Source: Gentiana macrophylla
Taxonomy: Eukaryota > Streptophyta > Magnoliopsida > Gentianales > Gentianaceae
DNA length: 64,000 nt
NCBI GenBank assembly: GCA_026214975.1
Contig: CM047813.1
Location: 29,538,589-29,602,588, forward strand
Direction of reading: 5' to 3'
A program made the position numbers and the translations under genes. Positions 58,464 to 64,000 of this stretch are shown here, one piece after another (the stretch's first letter is position 1; the number at the start of each line of letters is the position of its first letter). Under the pieces are notes generated by a model that saw only the letters and a list, made by a program, of their open reading frames with translations, made no database searches and was not told the DNA's origin.

Positions 58464-59508
58464 TCATTCCTCGAGTTGAGGCCAAGTGAAATGGTGTGCG
58501 AGGCATCGCTTCCTTTCACCTTGGCAAAATTTGTGAACTATGTTTACACATTTGTCCATATCATTTGGCATCTTCTTGGAAAGCTTATCATACAGCTTCA
58601 TGTTACGCAGACCTCCGACAAAGGCATTGACCTGCAGTGCATCACTGGCGTTATGCACTTTCATGGCCTCGAGATTGAAGCGCCTCATGAAATCAATGGT
58701 TGACTCCCCTTTCTCTTGCTTGATGTTCATGAGGTGGGTAGCACTAAGGTGGAACTTCTTGTTCCCGATGAAAGCATCCCGAAACTTTTGTCCCAATCAG
58801 TATAAAACTTGAGATCGACCCGGCGTAGCTTATGAAACCACTCCCGCTCGACCGTAAGCAAGGTATCGAATGCACGACACTTCATGGCATCGTTGGCATT
58901 TCTCAATCTCATCAATGATATATACCGATACAGATGATCCTCTGGGTCCGTGGTACCGTAGGGTTCCATCTTCGGTGGCTTAAATGACTCTGGCATCGTA
59001 TATATTTCGATCTCGGGGGTAAAAGACGACTCGAGCCATTCTGTTACCTGTTCTTTCCCTACGATGCGATTGAACTCGTTTCGAATACTCTCCTCTACCT
59101 GCCGTTGTTGCTTTTCGTGTCCAGGACGCTTCTTGGTTATGCTGATTTCTACTTCGTCCTCATGCTCTTCTTGAGGATCGACATGCCTCTTCCCCCTGGC
59201 ATTCTCAGTCTCCTTCCGACCCGGTGGGTCTAACAGATGTTCCTCAGGGGTGTTATAAATTCCCTTACCTATAAATGCTGACACCACCACTCTTTTCAAG
59301 GCGTCTTCATCTAAAGACGCTAAATGATCTGCCATGTCTTGTAGCTGGGGTGGAAGCTGCGGCCTTGGGGGATCTGCCACTGACGGGTCTAAATCCAGTG
59401 GGGACTTCTTGAATCTGGGATGGAACCCCTGCTGGATCTACATCTGTGTGTTCTTCGACCTACGGGTTCTTACTGCTCGTTGGTTTCTTTATTGCTGGTG
59501 GTGCCATT
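58464..59508 (-). pseudogene. gypsy gag (Tat/Retand-like), frameshifted
   Basis: Minus strand. A likely start near 59505 (MAPPAIKKPTSSKNP) soon meets a TAG and frameshift. The main frame runs 59380-58727 (PPRPQLPPQLQDMADHLASL; ESFKPPKMEPYGTTDPEDHL; REWFHKLRRVDLKFYTDW). It shifts near 58785 to the second frame, 58796-58464 (FRDAFIGNKKFHLSATHLMN; TIDFMRRFNLEAMKV; NAFVGGLRNMKLYDKLSKK). This is the Retrotrans_gag domain of plant Ty3/gypsy elements, placed right after the primer site and LTR at 59540-60088. No zinc knuckle or pol is visible to the left, so the element is cut off near 58.2 kb. Confidence 0.85.
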
Positions 59509-59539
59509 GCAATATTTTTACCAACTCACCGGTAGAAGA

Positions 59540-59558
59540 CCCTCCTTCTAGCGCCAAA
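59540..59558 (-). other. Primer binding site of the gypsy element
   Basis: Minus strand TTTGGCGCTAGAAGGAGGG directly follows the LTR end CCTCATCA. Its place between LTR and gag marks it as the primer site. The tRNA is not identified. Confidence 0.6.
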
Positions 59559-60088
59559 TGATGAGGCTGAATAATGCACCACCGGTAAAATAGGGCCATG
59601 TGTAATCTAAGGGTGAGTTAGGAGGAAGAATATGCAAGGCCAAGACTGGTAAAGATAGTGTTTTTGGTGTTATATGGCTGAGTCCAAGAATGTATCTTGG
59701 ATTGCCTACGTATCCTGTGTAATGTCCCAGGAATCAAGCCCTACGTAGTTCCTGGAGCTATGTATTTATAGGCACATGTCCTTCTTCTGCCCTAAACTTA
59801 GGGCGGTTTGGTCTATTGACATAAATACCCTTTAATGGGCCTTGACCCCTTGTCCAAGTAACCAGCTGGATGGTGGGCCTAGGAACCTGGACTGGAGGCC
59901 TTGGTCTCGACTCGATGCATACCGACATGGGTGATCGAGGTGGGGCACTTGCAGGATCTTCCCGTTGCTGCGGTCTTCACTGGTAGGTCTCGTATTTGAT
60001 CCGATATGTATAATTAACACAGACTTTTCTACATCCAGCTGGACCAATCAGATTATTCCACGTGGAGGGGTGAAATCCCGTATCGTCA
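59559..60088 (-). mobile_element. LTR of the gypsy element, internal sequence on both sides
   Basis: 530 bp, plus strand TGATGAGGCTG...CCCGTATCGTCA, with imperfect TGATGA/TCGTCA ends. A minus-strand TATA box, TATAAATA, lies at 59763-59770. A primer site and gag lie to its left, as for a 5' LTR. A polypurine tract and accessory ORF lie to its right, as for a 3' LTR. One LTR therefore serves two internal regions. The sequence is related to the LTR at 16030-16694. Confidence 0.8.
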
Positions 60089-60102
60089 TAAGCCCCCCAG
60101 AT
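60089..60102 (-). other. Polypurine tract
   Basis: Minus strand ATCTGGGGGGCTTA adjoins the LTR, identical to the tract at 16695-16708. Confidence 0.8.
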
Positions 60103-60510
60103 CGGAGGGAAGCTCGTCTCGAGTGCTGATGTCGGATCTAAAAATTTGAATAATCTTTTCGACGCGCGGCCTTCTTTAGGCGGGAATACTGCTGTCCTCC
60201 TAGCCGATGTAGGCTGTCGTCAGGATGACGTCACACTGTATCAGTATTAATGGGTGTAAGAAACGAAGCATTTTTCATTGGTCCATGCGGGGATTCTGTC
60301 CTTGATTCTCGCGTTCCATGCCTTATAACTGCCCCAAATCCCACCCTTTCAAATCATTTGGAGATTTGCAAGCATATAAGGAGCCCAAGACTTTGAAGTC
60401 TCTTATTTGCCATTTATTTGCCTCTGTTTTATCCGAAAACCGCAAGTAAGCCCTAATCTGCTCAAACTCTTTTCTTTTGTTTTTGTGTTTCTTCTCTTTT
60501 TTCCAAGTCC

Positions 60511-61824
60511 ATGTCTAGTAGCGAAAATGATTCTCAAAATAGGGAAGAAGTTGTTGTATCAGAAGAAGAATCGGCAGAGAGGACGGTCACCGAACAACCA
60601 CTTGTTTCCGGTGAGGTAGTTGCCGGAGAAGAAGAAGAAGAGGAGGAGAAGAAGAATCGTCTTCTCGACCTGCTGCAAAACGCCAAACTAGGATGAAGGG
60701 TCAAGGACCATACGGTTTCATATCTAATCTCACCCAGGAAAAAGCTAAGGTCGTATGTCTACGATACGGCATCCCGTACTCATCCGAGAACATCAAAGTA
60801 TCTCACGGTAGCCATCAATATGCCTGTGATCCTCCTCATGGGTTCTGTGCCATTTACGAGGCGCAACTAAAAGAAGGGTTAAGGTATCCCTTCGATCCGT
60901 CCCTCATTGAAGTCCTTCGACACTACCAGATCTGCATTACTCAACTTGCTCCAAACCGGGTTAGGAGTGTCATGGGATTTGTGCTGGCGTGTCGGATCGC
61001 CAAAGTCGAGTTTTCAGTCCGGCTGTTCCGACAGTATTATGCAATCCAAGGCCTACAAGATGCGGGGTGGTACACTTTTCAGAGGCGTCCTCTGGTCCCG
61101 GAATTTGTTAGAAGGGTGACATCGTCTCAGGGCGAGTGGAAACCTCATTTTTTCTTTATTCGACACGAGTTGGAAGATATCGACGTCCGTACTTGGTTTA
61201 AAAGGCCTAAGAAATGGCACGATAGGCTCGACTCTGACCCCCCAGTGAGTGTGGGATTCTCGAGAAGGTTAATCCCGACGTCGCAACGCGAAACCTCCAT
61301 TCTCTATATCCATTTGCCGATGTCGAGACGGCGGGTCCGGGTGCTTATCTAGAACTCGATGAGGACGTTCGAGTCTTGCGTAGGATTTTTATACTCTATC
61401 GAGTTGCTATACTTCAGTATTTTCTCTTTTTCTGTATTTGTTTTAACTGTGTTCTGATGTCAAATTTTCTCTGTATGCAGTGGAATATTTTTCAAAGTTG
61501 GAGGTCTTGGGCAAAGTGCCCGACCCTAAGGATACTGACCCCAAGAAGATTCAGGAACTGGCTGGCATCAGATCGAAGAAGCCGATGCTCTGGTACCATA
61601 GTCTCCGGAGGTCGAGGACTCGGCTCGAGCTTCAACCCCTGTGTCGACGTCGACACGTCGAGAGACCAACCTGATGAGGCTCGGTGGCCGGAGCAAACCG
61701 AGGCGGACCTCGTTCCGAGAAAGCGACAAAAAACTACTGAGGTGAGGCATGGGGTTGGGAAGGAAACCCGCAATCTTGCTCCTCCCAGATCGAATGCGAC
61801 CGACCCACTCCCTGGAGTGAGCAT
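60511..61824 (+). pseudogene. Antisense accessory ORF of the gypsy element (Transposase_28-like), copy 2
   Basis: Opens MSSSENDSQNREEVVVSEEE at 60511 with an acidic leader. A frameshift near 60680 leads into GFISNLTQEKAKVVCLRYGI, GLRYPFDPSLIEVLRHYQIC, VMGFVLACRIAKVEFSVRLF, GWYTFQRRPLVPEFV and WKPHFFFIRHELED (to about 61250). These parallel copy 1 at 17057 (GSKLTQEDVLQICNQYGI; WKNQFFFVRHGG). A probable intron ends at CTGTATGCAG|TGGAATATT (61480), and the next exon (EYFSKLEVLGKVPDPKD) decays. The gene is cut by an Athila-like LTR at 61825. Its sense is opposite to the gag of its family. Confidence 0.7.
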
Positions 61825-63283
61825 TGTTAAGGGTGATTTTATACGTTTTATAAGGATATATTTTGTAACAATTCTATCCATATTCGTATGTTTCTCATAG
61901 AAATCGAGCTTTATATTGAAATATTGAGCAAATGAGTTTTAGAAGTATTAAAGTGCAAAATCAAGCTAATTATGTGATTTTATTGGATAAATATCTTTAG
62001 ATGTAAGATGTTACATTTTGCATGTTTTTATCGTGATGTAGGTACTCTTGCATGAGGTGAAAGGAGCTTAAAAGATGTTCAAGTGATGATTTGCATGGAA
62101 GGAAAGAGATAGAGATGAAGTTGGAATGAAGATCAAGATGAATTTGGAAGAAAAAGGGACTGAACTAAGCGTCCAGCTGAATCAAGCGTCCAAAGAGGTG
62201 GGTCAAGCGCCCGGAGAAGAAAGTTGATTCAGAGAGTTTGGACGCTGGGAGGACGAGCGTCTGAAGCAAGTCCAAGGCATCTGGACGGGCGTCCACAATT
62301 CCGGACGGGCGTCCACGGCCGACATGCTGAAAACCGACTTACTTTTCTATAAATAGCATGCGGATTCCAACCCTAATCATACATTATTGAGACCTATTGA
62401 TACACAATCATTAGGAGAAAACCTAGCGGCCCCACCCCTCTTTTCGGAGGTCTGGGGTTGCGATTTTTCTGTTTTATTTTCGCTTTCTATTCCGTTTTGC
62501 TTTTGTTATCTTTGAATGCTTGGAGGTTTGAGCAATTGTTCAACCCATGTGAATCCGTTTAAAGAGTTCTTTATTTTCAATCTAGATTTGTTTTGTGAAT
62601 TTGATTAAAGTTGTATCTTTTCCATGTGTTTATTTTGTTATGCAATCGATATCGAGAGATGTATTGCTTATTGATGTTTACCGTATGACGAGAGTCGGTG
62701 TAAACCGTAGATCACCATAGGAAAGATGGGATTTTTAACCTTGACATAACGAGAGTTGATAGGTTAGATTTCTAGGTTTCTAGATTGAGAGATCTTACAC
62801 CTTGTTTTGAGAGCGTCAATCTTATATATCGAGAGATGAGAGATTGATAGGCGAATTATCTACGAGAGTAGAAATTCATACGTTTGATAGGTGAACCACA
62901 TCTTTAATTAAATCATCACAAGACAACTTTAGAGAGAAAATTAAGGGTTGCGGGATCGGTGGATTATTGTTTGTGCGTTGTTCAATCACCATGATCATCT
63001 TCTTATTTAATGTTTATTTTATAGTTTATAGTTTAGATTTCGTTTTTGCTTTTATCCTTCCTGGCTTTGGACTGACAATCCTCTGTCCAGTTTACTTTTC
63101 GTTTTGTTATCTTAGGTTTTGATAATAGTAGTGACAATCTTAGAAGAATTAATAAGAACTAGATACCCCGATTCCCTGTGATCGACTTCGGTATTAATCG
63201 CTATACTACGATCCCTACACTTGGGGAATACCGGATTTATAAATTTTATTACTTGTTTGTTTTGTTAGATAAAATCCGTGACA
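61825..63283 (+). mobile_element. 5' LTR of an Athila-like gypsy element
   Basis: About 1459 bp from TGTTAAGGG to CCGTGACA, followed a few bases later by a primer site. A TATA box, TATAAATA, lies at 62348-62355. The R/U5 part carries the phrase ATTCCCTGTGATCGACTTCG, typical of Athila and Tat LTRs. Repeated GGACGGGCGTCCAC motifs lie at about 62281-62320. The 3' part of the element is beyond the window, so no target duplication can be tested and the left edge is uncertain by some bases. Confidence 0.75.
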
Positions 63284-63289
63284 AGTTTT

Positions 63290-63304
63290 TGGCGCCGCCG
63301 GGGA
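63290..63304 (+). other. Primer binding site (tRNA-Asp type, shortened)
   Basis: TGGCGCCGCCGGGGA matches the Asp-tRNA-type site TGGCGCCGTTGCCGGGGA except for the loss of three bases in the middle. It lies six bases after the LTR end. Confidence 0.7.
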
Positions 63305-64000
63305 ATCGGTACGGTCGTCTAGTTTCTTATTAATTTTTTCTAAGGTTGTTCTGTTTTGTTTTTCGTAGGTAGTTTGTGTTATCTAGTGATTATTAATTTT
63401 TCATAGGTTTGTGTTTAGGTTCCAATTAGGGTTTTGTTTAGTTTTCGTGTTTTGTTTGGACCTGTTTTCGTGTTTAGCAGCGTTTATGTGCTTCAGTTTG
63501 AACGTAAACGGGCGTCCTGAGCTATTGGACGCCCGTCCGTCCAAATCTGATCGTCTTTGTTTGTGTTTTGCCCAGTGCATTTAGCGTCCAAAGAACTTGG
63601 GCGCCCATCTCGTTTTTTTCTCGAGCGAGACGCCCGTCCAAGTAACGGGCGCTGCCGTCGGCCTCGCTTCGTCTATCAGCTTTTTTTTATTTTTGTTTTA
63701 GGTAGATATCTTGGTTTGTCTTTCTTTTGCTTATTAAATAAATGTACTAGGGTTTCTGTTTTTCGTAGGTAGGTTTCGTAGGTAGGGTTCTGAGGTTGAA
63801 TCATCTGACTCCACGTTTTTCGCGGTCAAATTTTTGGATAAAAGGGATCGTTTTAGCACTTGTTAGTATTTTGGCCGTAACTTTCGGCTCGAGTGTCCGA
63901 TTGGCGCGCAGGACCCCAATTCGGAAAGCTCTTTCCGACGCCGATGACGTAATGAACCGCCTAAGGCCGTTCAGTGCCGTTTTCGAGGTCAAAATCCACT
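63305..64000 (+). other. 5' leader of the Athila-like element
   Basis: Region between primer site and gag. It repeats GACGCCCGTCC-type motifs (about 63530, 63630) also seen in the LTR and contains CCGTAACTTTCGG near 63875. No ORF with recognisable gag starts before the window ends. Confidence 0.6.

Overview
This window looks like AT-rich nuclear DNA of a eudicot plant. The evidence is spliced genes with GT-AG introns (an LRR receptor kinase, a GRP7-type RNA-binding protein, a universal stress protein and RER1), plant-type transposable elements of nearly every class, and inserted mitochondrial DNA. Four host genes appear intact when their exons are joined. Almost everything else is mobile DNA in various states of decay. 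Species cannot be named from the sequence. All homology calls are made by eye.

Layout. 1-6.1 kb: a broken Ty1/copia reverse transcriptase, simple and tandem repeats, a Helitron-like 3' end, a ZAT-type zinc-finger pseudogene, an acidic ORF of unknown nature, and a Mutator-type MITE with a perfect 9-bp target duplication. 6.3-8.2 kb: a 5'-truncated LINE. 8.6-13.5 kb: an LRR receptor kinase with four exons, one of only 23 nt, whose kinase domain lacks catalytic residues. 14.3-14.7 kb: a nuclear copy of the mitochondrial rpl5-rps14 gene pair. 15.2-26.3 kb: a B3-domain remnant, then a Tat/Retand-like gypsy LTR with an antisense accessory ORF that is interrupted by a solo LTR, then a 5'-truncated copia element with another LTR nested in its RT, ending at a LINE fragment.

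26.6-33.9 kb: a MITE, a PIF/Harbinger element with a remnant of its Myb-like ORF1, a LINE carrying a hAT MITE with an 8-bp target duplication, and a degenerate copia element. 34.5-38.7 kb: the GRP gene, with an evening element upstream, and the USP gene. 39-41.2 kb: a LINE RNase H split by a Stowaway MITE, and a gypsy gag fragment. 42.2-45.2 kb: RER1, with a SINE in its 5'-UTR intron.

45.3-56.0 kb: a Mutator-like element of about 10.6 kb with a mudrA-type transposase on the plus strand. A convergent minus-strand gene resembles the ULP1-like (KI/Kaonashi) genes carried by plant MULEs. Both genes are damaged, and the protease has lost its catalytic Cys and Asp. Arrays of a GTAGTAAC motif lie near both ends. 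56.1-64 kb: simple repeats, a hAT-like segment enclosing possible mitochondrial DNA, a MITE, and a second Tat/Retand-like region in which one LTR is flanked by gag on one side and by the polypurine tract plus accessory ORF on the other. That region is interrupted by a 5' LTR with an Asp-tRNA-type primer site, from an Athila-like element running off the window.

The four host genes show no functional linkage to one another. The coherent systems here are the transposons and their nesting order.
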